Assembly (NCBI GenBank): GCA_930367205.1
Contig: OV884011.1
Location: 138,731,437-138,795,436, forward strand
Reading direction: 5' to 3'
DNA: 64,000 nt
From: Acanthosoma haemorrhoidale
Lineage: Eukaryota > Arthropoda > Insecta > Hemiptera > Acanthosomatidae
Shown here: piece after piece, positions 36,587 through 50,800 of the stretch
Position numbering within the stretch: position 1 is the first letter of the stretch
Layout: every line of letters starts with the position of its first letter
Notes under the pieces: generated by a model
The model's database searches: none
What the model saw: only the letters and a program-made list of their open reading frames with translations
What the model was told of the DNA's origin: nothing
Translations under genes and position numbers: made by a program

Positions 36587-39500
36587 TTATGCCGATGTAA
36601 ATATTTGGGTGCCAGGACCAGGTTGGGTAGCAAATACAACCTTGCTGAAGTCTCCTTCATAGTTGGCATAATAGCGATTTGTTAGTGATTCGATAAAAGA
36701 ACAAACTCTGTCATGAGTAGTGATGGCCACTACTGCACCTCCCCACCCAGCCCCAGTTAGCCTAGCCCCCAGGGCACCTCCCTCAAGGCAGTTCTCAACC
36801 AGTTTGTCAAGCGATGGGTGACTGGCCTCATAGAAATCCCTGAGGGACCGGTGAGAATCATTCATCAGGCTGCCTAAAGTTTCGGAGGAGTCTGCTTTCA
36901 ACCATTCCTTAACTCGACGTGCCTCTTCTACAACGTGCAGTCCTCTTGAGTATAAATTGAACTTGCAGAGGTGCTTGGTGTTTGGTGTCAGAACTCGTCT
37001 TGCAAATTCATCTTCAGTTATATCTAATTCTTTACATAACTGAAATAAACAAACATGAATTCATGAAAACTCGTAAAAATAAAGTTTTTCAAATGAAATT
37101 TATTTAATATATGAATTTTATTTAATATATTAATAATAAGTTCAAAAGCATAAGACCAGTCAACCTGTGTTTTCTACAATAGCATTAATAAAAAATATCC
37201 ACTAGATAAGAAATTATAGGTGTATTCAACAACACCTTGGGCTATGCTGTGTATGAAAATTAGATGTTTTGTATATAGAATTGTAAAATTCTTCATAAAA
37301 TTTAGTGTGATATCTACGAGCTTTGAAACTGAAATTGCAGCATCAATAGAAATTATATTAATATCGTTCTTATTGATTTCCAGTTATTTATATTTTTTAA
37401 GGCAATTTTCAGTGACCAAGATGATTTAACAAATAAAATTAAGTAGTTTTGGTAAAAAATAATGAGTAATTTTTTCACTATTACTTTTTTAAGAAACTGA
37501 TGCAGAGAAAATAGCCAAAATGTATACTACTCTTGTTATAAATTCATAGTTGAAGTAACAAAATTTTTGCTAGTAAAAAAAAAAGGAGCGAGGCTAGATC
37601 ATGAAGCTTGTAGTAGTTACTAAGGATACTTGTGCAACAATGTATATAAAAAACTTCGTGAAGGAGTATTAGGATGACAAACTTATATGAGTAGTGGCAT
37701 CAAAGAATCCATTTAAATCAAATACACTAAATATCAAGAAAATTACAATGAGAAAACGTTCTACAATAGTTCGTATTTCTGGTTGTGAATTGAGGAGTAG
37801 AAATGGCAAGTAAGAACCAAGAAAACAAAATTATTTTTTTTCTTTGTTGAAACAAAATAAAAACCAATGTTTTCAACCTTGGAAAAAAACACACCATTTC
37901 CCATATTGAAATCCTTAGTACTTACTACATTTTTACAAGGAAACATTTCTTTTTTGTTCATAGTCAGTTTTTTCCAGCCCTGAATTATACTTGATTAATT
38001 TTAAGGTACTGGTTCACTCCATGGCCTCAAATGGAGTATTTACAGATTTAGTGGAAGCCATGTGGTCCATAAGTGTCAAAATAAATTGTAGCAAATTGTA
38101 TACAGTAATAAACAATAATTACAGACAACCTCATCTTTTGTATATGGTTCTTTGTGGAAAGTTCCTTTAACGAGTGAAATCATTTTGTCTAAGCTGACAT
38201 TAAGTTCAGCCTGCACATCTGCAATCCGCATCTTATCCACACAGTCTATCTGCTGATGTTTAGCTATAATCTAATAAAACATAATTATTGAAGAAATATA
38301 TTTGGTGACAGTTTAAATAAAACATATGATGCAGATAAAATAAATTTACCTGTGCAACAAGACGAGTTTCAACAACTCTGGAGTTAAAGTCATCTGATTC
38401 AGCTTTATTTTTGGTGACAAGGCTATTGGCTATTACAAAAACAGCATCTTGGGGTAACAGCACATCAGATGTCCGTAAAGGATTAAATTCTATATGTTTT
38501 GCACACCCTATAAAAAATTACTTATTTACACTGAAATAAAAAATATAAATCCCAGAAATTTTGAACCTATTGCATAAATATTCACCTTCAGTAGCACAAA
38601 AAGAAATGGCTTGGTCCATACCTCCGCCAGCAGTTCCAATGTATTGCTCACAATTGGCACTTATTGTAGCAAGTTCTATCTTTGGTAATATAAACTGAAA
38701 GAATTTAAACAATAGATGTTAAACTAACAAAACATATTCTTGTTCAAAACTATGGCGCACCACTCACTCTTCCAAGTCAAACCATTTTGTTTTTAAAAAA
38801 AACCCTTAAAACTACTAAATTCCATTATAACCATTGATAACTAATTTAATTGACTTAAAAATATATATTTTCAAATGGTTATATAAAAAATTGTACTTTT
38901 AAGAGATTTCACACTAATGAAGATTAATACTTCACCTCTTGTTAATTAATTTAGCACATAATAATCATTTGCTTTAAATGAAAACAGTTTGTCATTGATG
39001 TCATAAATAACATAACTACATTATAATCAAAAGTTAAGGTTGTTTTTTTTTTTTTAGTCTGAATAATTGTTCACTGTTCTGTAAACAAAGCACTTCCACA
39101 GGAAAAATATTGTACGAAACTCATACGGGAGCATTTTATCACTTATATGGTATGAAGGTTTCTCAACAAATAACTATAAATAAACAATAAAATAAATCTG
39201 TGGCACAATAACTAATGAAGAGATAAGGATGAACAAGACTTTCACTTTATGTAAGGGGGAGCTGAGGAAATAAATTTGTTGGCAGATAAAATAAATTTAC
39301 CTAGCGGGGTTAGTCTGTTTCACTTAAAACTTTATTTTGGTTACTTCTTAATTTAATTAGCAACTCATTTTCCCTCATGAGGCTAAGTGAATCTTGATCA
39401 GTCCCATCCCAACAGAAGAAATTCCATATGGGTGGAGAGTGGACTTAAACCAGGATCTTCTAAGTTAGTTGATGCTTATAATAGTAGGGAACAGACAGAA

Positions 39501-40838
39501 CCTCACAAAAGTAACTACTTGGCAAAATATACACCAATATGAAATGTAAATACTCCACAAAATGTAGAAAATCTCAACTAACCAGAACATTAGGGGTAAA
39601 TTTGTTGTGAAAAACACTAAGGATAACATTTATTAGATTCTGAAAGAGGGAAATGAGGTGAACTGAAAAAATTATATCCATAAAGAGATTCGTTCAGACC
39701 TCTTCTTTATGTAGTTAATTAATCTAATTCAAAACATTTATCCATAATTGAATTATGTTTGATTTGTCCTAAAAATATTTGTTTAATGGATCCATCTATT
39801 ATTTTTCATACATTCCTTCTTTAAAAAAACCCTGTTTTCATTGTGGGCTATATCAATAGCAACTAAATTGTATTGTAGACAAGGATAAGCATTTTGTATG
39901 ACAAACTCTACTCAGTAACTGAGAATAAGGAATACTTTCATACTTTTAACATATTATAATATTGCTTTTATAACAGATACAGTTAATAAGTTTTGTAATA
40001 CCATCAGTAACAGCACCGCTACTTATATAATTTCTGTTGTCAGAGGATACTGCAAAACTATGACTATTATTATTATAGCAACAGTAGTACTTAATATTAT
40101 ATTTTAATCTATGTTTAGCTGTATTCTAATTTAACAGTTTACTTATTAGTTTGATGAATTATAGCTGTATGAATTATTTCAATTTGAAAGTGGATGCCTA
40201 CAGGTACACCAATATGTTGGAATATAAAGTAATTATTCAATTGATATACCTTGTTTAAATATGTTGTGGCTAAGAGGGATGCACTAACAAGTGCACTGGA
40301 ACTAGATAGTCCTGAGCCTGGGGGTATTGTGCCAACAACGGCAAATCGAAGTGAAACAGGCTTGCCTTGAATATTCTCTAAGGCCCCGCGGATACCACAA
40401 AGCACATAAGCACACCATCCATATTTTTTGTGATCTACACTAAAATTGGCAGTTTGATTAATGCAACACAATGATAGCTAAATATTATTTCAATTTCTAC
40501 GAAGTAAAAACTCACACAAAATCAACATCAGATACTGTATAGTCAGAATATTTTGAATCGAGATTAGTAATTTCTAAAAAAGGGCCAGTACTAACAGCTT
40601 TGGCGGCCAATAATATATCTTGGTCTATGGCCATAGGACAAACTGAATAACCACAGTAGTCTATATGTTCTCCTATCAAGTTAACCCTTCCAGGTACTCG
40701 AATATAAATATCAGGTTCAACAGAAAATGTGGAGAAAAATTTAAACTTTAAATGCTTTAACCGCTCCTGCAGTGCACTAGAATTTGCACAAGTGAGCACC
40801 TCAGGGAAGAGGGAACCTTGATCTCCACATTCAGACAT
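36587..40838 (-). CDS. GALK2: N-acetylgalactosamine kinase / galactokinase 2
   Basis: GALK2 is a cytosolic GHMP kinase that phosphorylates GalNAc (and, at high level, galactose) at C1 using ATP, in the salvage of GalNAc. Exons: 40516-40838, 40250-40439, 38586-38694, 38350-38507, 38130-38270, 36587-37039. Splice phases 2, 0, 1, 0, 0 close, giving 457 codons; human GALK2 has 458. Landmarks: galactokinase signature [17 protein letters not shown] (about 50-66), ATP-binding GHMP loop [13 protein letters not shown] (147-159), [13 protein letters not shown] with the probable catalytic Asp198, and the C-terminal GHMP motif [12 protein letters not shown] (400-411). CGYSV in the sugar-binding signature and near-human length favour GALK2 over GALK1. 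No residue known to be essential is missing. It is divergent from RNGTT, with 4 kb of debris between the two starts, so a shared promoter is unlikely. Confidence 0.95.
39405..39480 (-). repeat. Possible tRNA-like SINE head, degraded
   Basis: In GALK2 intron 2. GTGGACTTAAACCAGGATCT followed by TCTAAG and TTGATGCT follows the order of the copies at 18060 and 31805, but with many differences. Weak. Confidence 0.25.
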
Positions 40839-42700
40839 AACTGGTGTAAGTTAAAATACACTCTGTCAAAATGGCTGTTAAAACAGATAAGACTGTTATC
40901 AGTACACTATACAATATGTTCAACAGTTAATACCAACCCACTCAACGTCCTTGAACCTTTAAAATGACAGTTAATATAGCTACTCATAAACAAGGCCATC
41001 AAAATACCACAATCAAATATGAGTATTGGTGAACAATCAAGTGCATACCATTTTCTCTTACATTGTTACATTGACAAAGTGACATAAGTAAACAGTAACT
41101 GCAGACTTAATAAAAAAGAACCACTCTTTTCAGGAAGAAAAACTATATTAATCCAAATAAAAATGATACTGCCCAATTACATTTGATTGCTTAGTACAGA
41201 GAATACTTATCAATGAACGCACGGAGACAAATATGCATTTAAAAAAATAAGCATGAATAATTAAATTCAAACTGGGACAAAATAATCCGACAGTCCACCT
41301 AAAACGACAATGACATATTTAAACTAAATGCAGTTTTAATTTCAATTCAAAAATTCATCCGGCAATCGAAAACATTAACAACAGCTATCGATATATAAAT
41401 AGATTATGGAAGATTTGACTTTAGTAAAATAACATCTTAGATACCTATCAAAATTTACATGCCACATTATCACCAATAATTATTTAAATTCAAAGCAGCG
41501 GGAATACAAACAAATAATAATAATCAAATTATTGAGCATATACCACTGAGCTACTACTACCACGTATTAACTGGATAGTCTAAATAAAAGCCTGGCCATA
41601 TCCCTAACGGTTAAAATTAAAAGCTTATTTAACACTTTTGATGTAATCCCACAAAACATTAAGCTTATGAGATATATCCTAAAAATTACTTGTTATTGTA
41701 TGCAGTCCTAATGGCTTTTGTGACTATTAGCTAAAGAAAAAAGATTTTAGTAGCACTGATTTTTTTTTTGTATCCCTGGCCTACTGATTCGGTAAGGTGA
41801 TCTTCCAAACGAACCATAATCATTAAGGGTTCAAAAGGATGTCAACTGGAAAAGCAAACAAACACGGAGTTTCCGTCATGAACTCGGATATGCATCGAAA
41901 TTGTTCCTCTCCTTCCTACTTCCTTAATTTATTTGATGTATATTTTTTAAAAAATGCTTGGAAGGAGCGCTATTGAAAACCTCACACTGCTTACGTGGTA
42001 AAGAGGAATACAGTCCTTGCATTGTTTCCATCACTATTCTACATAAATGTCTGGAGGCTATAACATACCCAATTTGCCATCATCGTCTTCGTCGAATCTA
42101 AAGTAGATCGTGGCTGAAAGAATTAATTTGAACTGAGCCAGGATAAATAAACTTATCACTATGCTCAACGATCAATTTCAGTGCCTTAAATTGGCCCCCA
42201 GTGCCTCTGTGCATATATAAAGTATATATATAAAGCAAATACCAAAAATCTCTTGAATTGGATCTCAGGTATTATAATTGCGTACTCAAGTGCCAATCGA
42301 AACGTAGTCACCCATTCTTGATCTTTGTTGTATTAGGTTTAAAAATAATTTGAGGTGTTACCCTGAAGTAGTGGTGAACTCGGACAAGATTCAATATTGT
42401 TTCTCTACTCTTTACTTTCTTAATTTTGTTTATTAACTTACAAAAATGCAATTTAGGCAATAATTAATGCAAAAATATTTCAGGTAAAAGAAAATCTTTG
42501 ACCTAATGAGGGAAATAGTGACGAGACAAATCCTTGCACCAAATAGTGTAACTTTTGTTTAATTAATATCATTGAAATCATATTTATTGATGACTAAGTG
42601 CTAAAAAAGAGTTATTTTTTTTAATTTTCTAAAAAAATTAAATCTGCACTAATAGGAGAATGAGCAATTGAGAAAGTGATCTCATTCGTTTATTGATGAC
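40839..42700. other. GALK2 upstream region with one tRNA-like site
   Basis: AT-rich DNA. At 41779-41840 the plus strand reads TGGCCTACTGATTCGGTAAG (A-box-like) and, 40 nt on, AGGGTTCAAAAGG (B-box-like), a spacing typical of tRNA-derived SINEs. The rest shows no gene, and no promoter element for GALK2 could be assigned. Confidence 0.35.
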
Positions 42701-42714
42701 AAAAAAAGATTCGT

Positions 42715-43320
42715 TTACTGGGGTTACTGATGCGAGTGCCGAAGGTTGGGAGGAACTTCATATTGATCATGCTTCAACTGGTTCCGTTTGGACCTTGGGA
42801 TATAAAATATGGAGTAAAATCTCTGCCCAAAGATAAAGAATGTTTCCAACAAGTGTGTTCCAAAACTATCTGAACCCAAGCTAAAAGAGAGTTTTTACAG
42901 GAACTGTCATACTTTTGACCGATGCGTTGTTCCCAGAAATTATGATGAAACTGAAGAAGAAGCGTGGATTTCTTTCAGGGATGTATTACAGAAGTTTTTA
43001 GAAATTACAACAGACCCAGACTACAAAAACATTTTGAACTAACTGCATATAAAGCTCAAGGCTGCAACATGACATTGAAAGTTCATTTTTTACACCTGCA
43101 TGTGACCTACTTCCCTGAAAACTCAGTAACCTTCAGCAAAAATTAGGATAAAAGATTTCACCAAGACCTGAAATATATTTAAACCACTATCAAAGAATAT
43201 GAGACGTCAATGTGATGGCTAACCACTGTTAGATGCCATAGCGTAAATCAGTGAATTCCGGAAAACGAAAGCCCACCAGAAGAAAAAATATTCCACAGAC
43301 AAAATGAATGTATAGTTTAT
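42715..43320 (+). pseudogene. Decayed copy of a multicopy arthropod repeat-protein family
   Basis: Broken plus-strand frames preserve blocks of a protein that is very common in arthropod genomes and usually located in repeats: TEEEAWISFRDVLQKFLEI, then GCNMTLKVHFLHLHVTYFPEN, then RFHQDLKYI. The usual family forms are a KxAWxxFKxVVxxFLG block, GCNMSLKIHFLHSHLDxFPENLG and GERFHQDI. Several stops and shifts interrupt it (for example after PDYKNILN and after FSKN). The family's function is unknown to me; its abundance suggests a mobile origin. It sits between GALK2 and RNGTT. Confidence 0.65.
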
Positions 43321-44803
43321 TAATCTAGTTTATCAAACTTTGGTTAGTAGAAAGAAAAATATATTTGTGTTTTTTTATAATAATTGCTAGTTTTTCATTA
43401 CTTTAGTGCTTTTTAAAATAACCCTTCATCATTTACAAAAAATCTGTACGTGATGGAACATAATGGAGGACTTTTTCGAATTCATTATACCATAAAACTG
43501 CGACTGCGTGAGAAAAACAGGTTAAAGTTAAAAAGGTTAAAGTCACGGATCGCGTCTTATATAATTTTGGAGAAAAAAAATTAGAAAACACTGTAGTCAT
43601 AACTCACCAGTTGCCAAAATCATGAACATTATCTTTCCCTGCTCCTAGCAAATCACTACACACACAAATAGAAAAGTTTAAGACGATTATCGAGAAACCA
43701 GTGAACAAGATCACAGAGTTAGGACTTAAGAAAAATAACCTCACTCCACCTACCCACCCTGAGGCTAAGTTTGACACAGAGAGCGGTTTAAAACCTCATT
43801 CGAAAAATCTAAAGAGGAACTTGTTCAATCCCAATCCTCAAACAATACGGATCAAATCACATCTACCTCCCCACATATCCAAACACAAGTAGCCTCACAG
43901 AACCCACTATCAACAACCAAAACAGACGACCTATGTCTTAAAATCAATACAACCAAACCTGCACTATACATACCAGCATTAGATACAGACCCTTAAAACT
44001 ATCAAACTAAGAAGGGTGTACCAAAAAACCGAAACCTCTTCAAGGCCTTAGCGACGGAATAATAAAGCTGAAAAACCGTAATACTAATTCCATTTTTTCT
44101 TAATTTATTGATACTTGTGGTATGCTTCTCTTCATATCCCTTTACGATACATTAGATTATCATCATTCTCTTTAGCTTGCTTTGGTATCCATAACACCCT
44201 TCCCGAAATTCTTCCAACAAAGGGCTATAAGTAAGTAAATTTCAAGTTGTGAATTTGTAAATAATCATTCTTCATGCAATTTGTTATTAAGTCATTAATG
44301 GTCCTCGTGGTTGAAGTCTATAAAACAAATGTGTATATATATATAAAATTTTCAACTTACTATAAACTCACATTTGGTTTTCAACGACATTTGTATTCTA
44401 GCTCTTTGGAGAAAGTTTGATTTTGTAGGTTGTATGTCTGTTTACTTTCACAGATGGATGTGCTTTGTGGAAAGTTATTGTCAGGAATTGTTCTTCGAAA
44501 AACGCATTCTACATAATTTGGTTGTTTATTTGTAGTCAGTATTTTTGTGTAAATGCAAGCCCATGGGTGTATTGTTGTTTCAGCTTAATGGCATTCAAAA
44601 GGTTTAGTTGTAGTTCTATTATAATTTTTTTTTTGTGGTTCACCAAACATTTAAACAAAATTTTAAAATAAAGTCAACCTAGCTGTTTGTGTTTCCTAGC
44701 TAATGCCCTAAAATGTTTCTGTATCTATAATATTATTTCAGATAGTATTTATGTTTTCATTGCACTGTCTGTGTCCTTTACTACCCCTCTGATATTAGAA
44801 AAA
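43321..44803. other. RNGTT upstream region
   Basis: Includes a short open frame at 43701-43892 (rich in Lys, Pro, His) that I do not recognise and do not call, and the RNGTT 5' flank. No TATA box could be fixed with confidence in the AT-rich sequence. Confidence 0.4.
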
Positions 44804-47800
44804 ATGAGTAAACACTCTAAAGGGCCAGGACCTGTTCCTGAGAGGTGGCTTAATTGCCCTAGAAAATCATTGGGCTTAATTGCAAACAAATTTTTGGCTT
44901 TTAAAACACCATTAAGTGCAGAATTCAACAGTCAAGTTCCTGAAAACTGCAGGTTTACTCCACATATGATATTTAATCTAACCAAAAACTGTGGGGTGGG
45001 TATCAACATTTTATACCTTTTTTGTTAGAAATTAATTATATTATTATAATTTAAAAATCAATTCGTTTATGATTATTACAGTTGCTACCAGTTATTTAAA
45101 ATTATAATTTAAGTACAGATCTATAATGATCATTATAATTTTAGTTGAAAAGTCTTGTGTTGCTATGGCGATGATTAATTTTTTTTTTCCAAATCAACTG
45201 CAGCTCTCATATTTTTAGCTGTTTAGTATTCCACTAAAACTAATTTTTTATTATTTTAGAATAGTGAAAGTTGAATTATCATTTTCTTAATTATATAAAC
45301 TCGGGTTTAGAGCAGTACAATAAAACATACTTTTAAGTTAAAAAGTTCTGGTACAAATAAGTAAGTTCTATAGTTTATATGTTATATTAATTGTCTGTTA
45401 AAGAAGAAAAACAGTGTACAGCCTGAATTCGAACCTGGGACCTTCTGAATTCCATCCAGGCATCCCGCCAACAATGTTATTCTGTCATCCCTTTGTCATA
45501 CAACTATCTATTCTCTTAGTGGGTCCTGTTAACTTTTTAATGAACTCAGTAATTCAGTGTCATTATATATTTATATATCCAATTCCGAAACGTTTGCTCT
45601 TAATCATTGTTATAAATATTTTAGAAATATTTATCCCCCACTAGTATATATTTAAATAATCATTTGTAAAAGATAATAGTAATACAGGCATAAAAAAATG
45701 AGGCCTTATAATAAAAATATGTAAATATATTATATATAACAATAGTATTAAAATATTAAGTGATCATGCAGTAATCAGCTTTAAAAAATATCACAGCTCG
45801 TGATGTTTTCAGATAATTATTGAGACCTACAATGAGAAAATATATATAAGAGGTAGATGCATGATTGTGTAGTCACATGGTCTACCTTGTCTGTCACCTT
45901 AGGGATGACTTGGTGGGAGTCCGAACAAAAATGTGAAGGTACCGAGTTCTTATTAGGGTTATGTCACTATTTGTTCTCATTAACAAATAATTATTAAACT
46001 TTACAACTATGTATTCTTTTTATATGTAATTGACACATTTTTATAACTTATTGTTTTTGGAAGTGAAACAAATGGATTTTATGGGCTAATTTTTTCCATA
46101 GCAACGTATTGGCCTTTGGTTTGACCTTACAAATACAAAACGATTTTACGATTCAAACGATATTAAAAAGGGTTATGATGATAGTAAAGAAGTTGCTTAT
46201 ATCAAACTTCAATGTAAAGGACATGGTGAGACACCTGATGAAGAAGCAACTGATACCTTTATAAAATTTTGCGATGAATTTAGTCAAAGAAATCCTCTCA
46301 GTGTTATAGGTAAAGTATAAAACATTGTGTTAAAATGATCTTAAAAGAGGTATTTTTTATAAATGTTTAATATGTAATGTAGGTGTCCATTGCACTCATG
46401 GATTTAACCGAACTGGTTTTCTCATTGTATCTTATTTAGTGCAAGGAATGGATTGGGCGCTTGAAGCAGCACTAATGGAATTTGCCAAGTTCAGGTATTT
46501 TTAAATATAGCAGTCTGTATACCTGCATTAGCATTTTTTTTTATCTATATTACAAAGTTTTTTCTACACTAACATTTTACTGCTTCAATTTACAATTTAT
46601 GAAATATATATATTTTGGCATGCATGCACACTATTAAAATTATTTGTACATTGTAATATATCTTTAATTAATTAATAAAAAAAAATGTAAATTAAACTTA
46701 CAATTTATTATGTCTCAGGAGGGTCCTTGACAACCAAAAATTTACTCAAGATAAATAAAAATAAGACATGTACTTTTTTGAGCCCTTCACAATTTTTCCG
46801 TCTCAACTTGTCTTGCTCCAGCCCAACTAGAGATTCAGAGACAGCTACTAACACCCATCTGCTCCCAGAGCGATCAGCTGATTGTGGGAAGCTAACCAGC
46901 ATTGTGTAGAGCTCTTAAGGCCATTTCCGATCGCAAAGATTGTGTGCAGTCTAGTGAGATAATAGCCATGGGTAGGTTCTTGTTGAGGTTTTGGTTAGCT
47001 TCTGACTGTAGTTTGATAAGGGGATGTACTGTGCTTAGGCCGACCTGATATCCAGTTGTTATTAGGGATGTCTGATTGTCGATTAATTGATTGCTGTGTA
47101 CTAACAATCGATGGTTTATGCTCGCAATTTTCTAGATGTTTCTCTTGCCCAACACACAAGTTAATACAAGTAACCTCTGGAATCAACTCACCAGGTTACA
47201 TAGGAATTAGTACTGGGATACAAAAAAAACTTTCAAATTCATAAGATGACTCCTCCTGAAACCTCAGGTGATCCAAAACTATAAAAAATGCTCTATTTGC
47301 GTCAGAACATACTGTAGCTGGTATCGATGACAGCGATTAATATTGCATCTTTTGAAACAAGATAAATACATCAGATAGCAACAAACCTGGATCCTCTTTG
47401 GAAAAAAGGGCCTTCTTTAAATTCTGTAGCATTTCTTAAAAACGCCATCAAGCTCTACATGAAAAAATGGATCACTTTTTTAATGCGTCAGGAACATCAC
47501 TTTTGAGCAACAACAATTTGACCTTCCCCATCCAACACGAATTACAAGTAGTAGTAATGACTCAGATGAGAAGAAGTCTTTTTTTCTCAAGCTAAGAGGC
47601 CAAAAAAGAAGCAGAAAAAAATGTTAACACGACTGTTCAGAATTTTCTATTTAACTACTTTTTACTGTAATTTTTAATAATATGTATGCTTTTTCTTTTC
47701 TATACTGCCATCTATTTTATGGCTATACATATGTATACACAATGTATAACACTATAATTGGTACTGAAATACATAGAAAAATAAAGGGGTTCTGTTTTAT

Positions 47801-50800
47801 CTGAATGTAAAGCGATGAGCGCAGCCATATGTTGTTTCAATTAAGGTTTTTGAAATGGTATGTTGAAATCTCCTGGACGTTCGATTGTATGAGTTCGATA
47901 GAATCAGGACTATTGATTGTGAGGCACTTTCTCATGTCATTATCTTCCTGGACATCAAGCCCCATAATAAGGAACTTCATGTTCCAACCTCAAAGGAGTG
48001 GTGTAGTATAACTAACTGCTGTTTTTGAACTTCAAAATTTTCAGGTGATCACCCTCATGCTCAGCTTTAACAGTTAAGCTCTCCCTGGTCTTCCTTAATT
48101 GACACTTTGTGATAGCTGCTCCTAGGAGCTGGCTTACTGCAACTGCTGTTGTCTCTTGGATTACAAATGAGACTTGGAAATAAAATAAATATACTTTTTA
48201 CAAAAAGAAATTTATATAATAATTTGAAGCTTAAAATCTCAGGTGGGTTTCCACCTTCTAATTGAAATGTTGAATCTGAAGTGAATTGGTGAAGATATAT
48301 AAATAAAGAATAAATTATTCATAATTTTGTTATATGTCTTCTTGCTTTGGTGCCGTATAAATAATTTATTTGTGGCGACTTGCTTTACTTCTTAAATATT
48401 GTATCTTCTATATTATTACTCTCTTTTATCGAGCAATGATCTTGAGTGACTCTCTCAGCAGCCAATTAATAACTGACTACACATTACCAACACTGATACT
48501 TTATTCACTCCCATCTGAACGTATATATGTGTATATTGTGAATATATTGATGTGTGATTAAAAGCAGAGTTTAATGAAGGTTTAATTACCAATTGAAACC
48601 TTGGTCCTTTTTGTATAAAGTCCAGGTGAAGATCCTTTTCGTTGATATTAATAAACTGATTGTGAACAAATTCAAGGTATTTCCAACCAAACATACTTCT
48701 CAACCATTTTATTTTTTAAATCTGCTTGGACATGTTATTTGTTTATTAACGTTTTTTTTTGGGGGGGGGGGGTTAAACACCCTTTTATACCTCTAACAAT
48801 GACAGAAACTATTTATTATTTTTGCCTATTGACTATCTACTCTTCCACTTCATAATTTAATTAACTCCTATTACAAATAACAATATATATTAATTCCTCA
48901 AATAGGCCGCCTGGAATATATAAAGATGACTACATTGAAGAGCTGTACAGGAGGTATGATCCAGATACTCCAGTCCCCCCAGCTGGTCCAAGACCAGATT
49001 GGTGTTTAGGTATACATTTGTTAACTCCTCAATTATTTATGCATTGAATTGTCTGTGATATTTTTTTTTTGTACAGAATATGATGATAGCAGGGGTGATG
49101 ACAGCAGGAGTGATGATAGCAGGGGTGAAAAATCATCACCACATACAAAAAGGCGGCAACAAAGCCCGGGTCGGGAGTCTGTGTAAGTACCAATTAATTT
49201 CATTGATCATTTATTGAGGTGGAATTAAGACTGAAATATTTTCTATAATTTCAATCCAATCTTGAATATTTCTGGTGATTTCAATTATACTTTATTTTTA
49301 GCTTATGTTTTAATATAATTATATTTTGTTAGCATCCAGACTAAATGGTAAAACTTTGAAGTTGGGACCTCACAACATTGTTCCTTAAATATTAGATGAT
49401 ATTTGCTTAGAATTATTGATAAATTTCAAAGTAAATGCGAATAAAGGTTGTAAGGACTAAAAAAATTGGATTGTGATCGACACTTATGCACTGCATTTTC
49501 TGTATGTAACTAACTAATGAGTATTTGTGCCTAATGTGGTACAAATTTCTTAACTGGATTAGAAAATTTAAGGGACTCTACTTAGTTTTCATTTTTATAA
49601 CATGCATTTAGGAAAGATATTTTTAATTGAAAACAACAATCAATTAGCTCTCTAAAATTAGAATCATTAAACCAATTACTTAAAACATTAAATATATCAA
49701 GCAATATTTAAAATGAATATAAAAATGAAACTTAACTAATAAAATGCAATTATAAATAGTTGTGTGAATTGCATTACATATTTTGTACAAGTTTTTACAC
49801 CATTCTATATCATACTAATATAATAATCATGGCTATAAAAAAAGTTAAGCCCTATTCATTCAAGCTTCAATTATTATTTTCTACTGTGTTTTACCCAAAT
49901 AAATGGTAACACATTTAATTAGCTGGCATCAGGAATATCACTTGGGTAGTTGGTCAAAGAGAATCCTGAGACAATTGAAATAGAGGTAGAAAAGTTTAAA
50001 TGACACTTTTTCTCAAGTTGATGTATTGCCTGTACAAATAGGCAGTTATTATTATGAAATGCCTTCTTTAAAAGCCAAGTAATTGAAAACCAATATCAAC
50101 TGATTTTTCAATAAATTTATTATAAGTGCTAGTGAAATGTAATATTTGCTTTGATTGATTATATGAAAGATAATATTTTATATTTTTAGAGCAAAGAAAC
50201 GTTTCAAAAATGGAAAAATTCCACAGTTCATGGAAGGAATTGATGGTATAGAGATTGTATCAGATCCTGTGATAGCTCGTGAAGTTCAACGATTCACTCA
50301 AAATATTTGTAACTGGCGATCGTAAGTTGTAATTTGTTTACTCATGACATCTTAAATAATTTTAAAATGTAGTTCTAGGAGTCATATAACACAGTGTTTA
50401 AAACCTCTATGAGTGTGTTTTTAAACAAAACTACTGGGTTTATCACTTCACTTCAAGGGTTCTGACAGTAGAAAAAGAGAGTAAAGATATCTGCTGAGTC
50501 CCTCCTAAATATACAAACCTCAGTTCGTATCTGCACTTATTGAGAATTTTTTTCTTCTTTTGTTGGATAATGATTAAACATATTTTATTTGAAGCATGCA
50601 TATATTTTTCATCCTTCAAACCAATAACTTTCTCTTCTCATAAGTCAACAAAATTGAGTTATTGTGTTTATTAAGGGTTTATTTTAAAATTATTTTAGTG
50701 ATGCCTTGTTAAAAGATGGAAAGACATTGTTTAGATTGTAAAACTCAGCTGTGTGTAATTGGTATACTTCAATCTTAAAGTCCCACTTCATAACTCAAAG

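Noticed and set aside
43701..43892. Plus-strand frame of 63 codons rich in Lys, Pro and His
   Set aside because: No motif, no splice context and located in repeat debris; not called as a gene.
40839..44803. Shared bidirectional promoter for GALK2 and RNGTT
   Set aside because: The two start codons are about 4 kb apart with a pseudogene relic and AT-rich DNA between, and no CpG-rich common region is visible.
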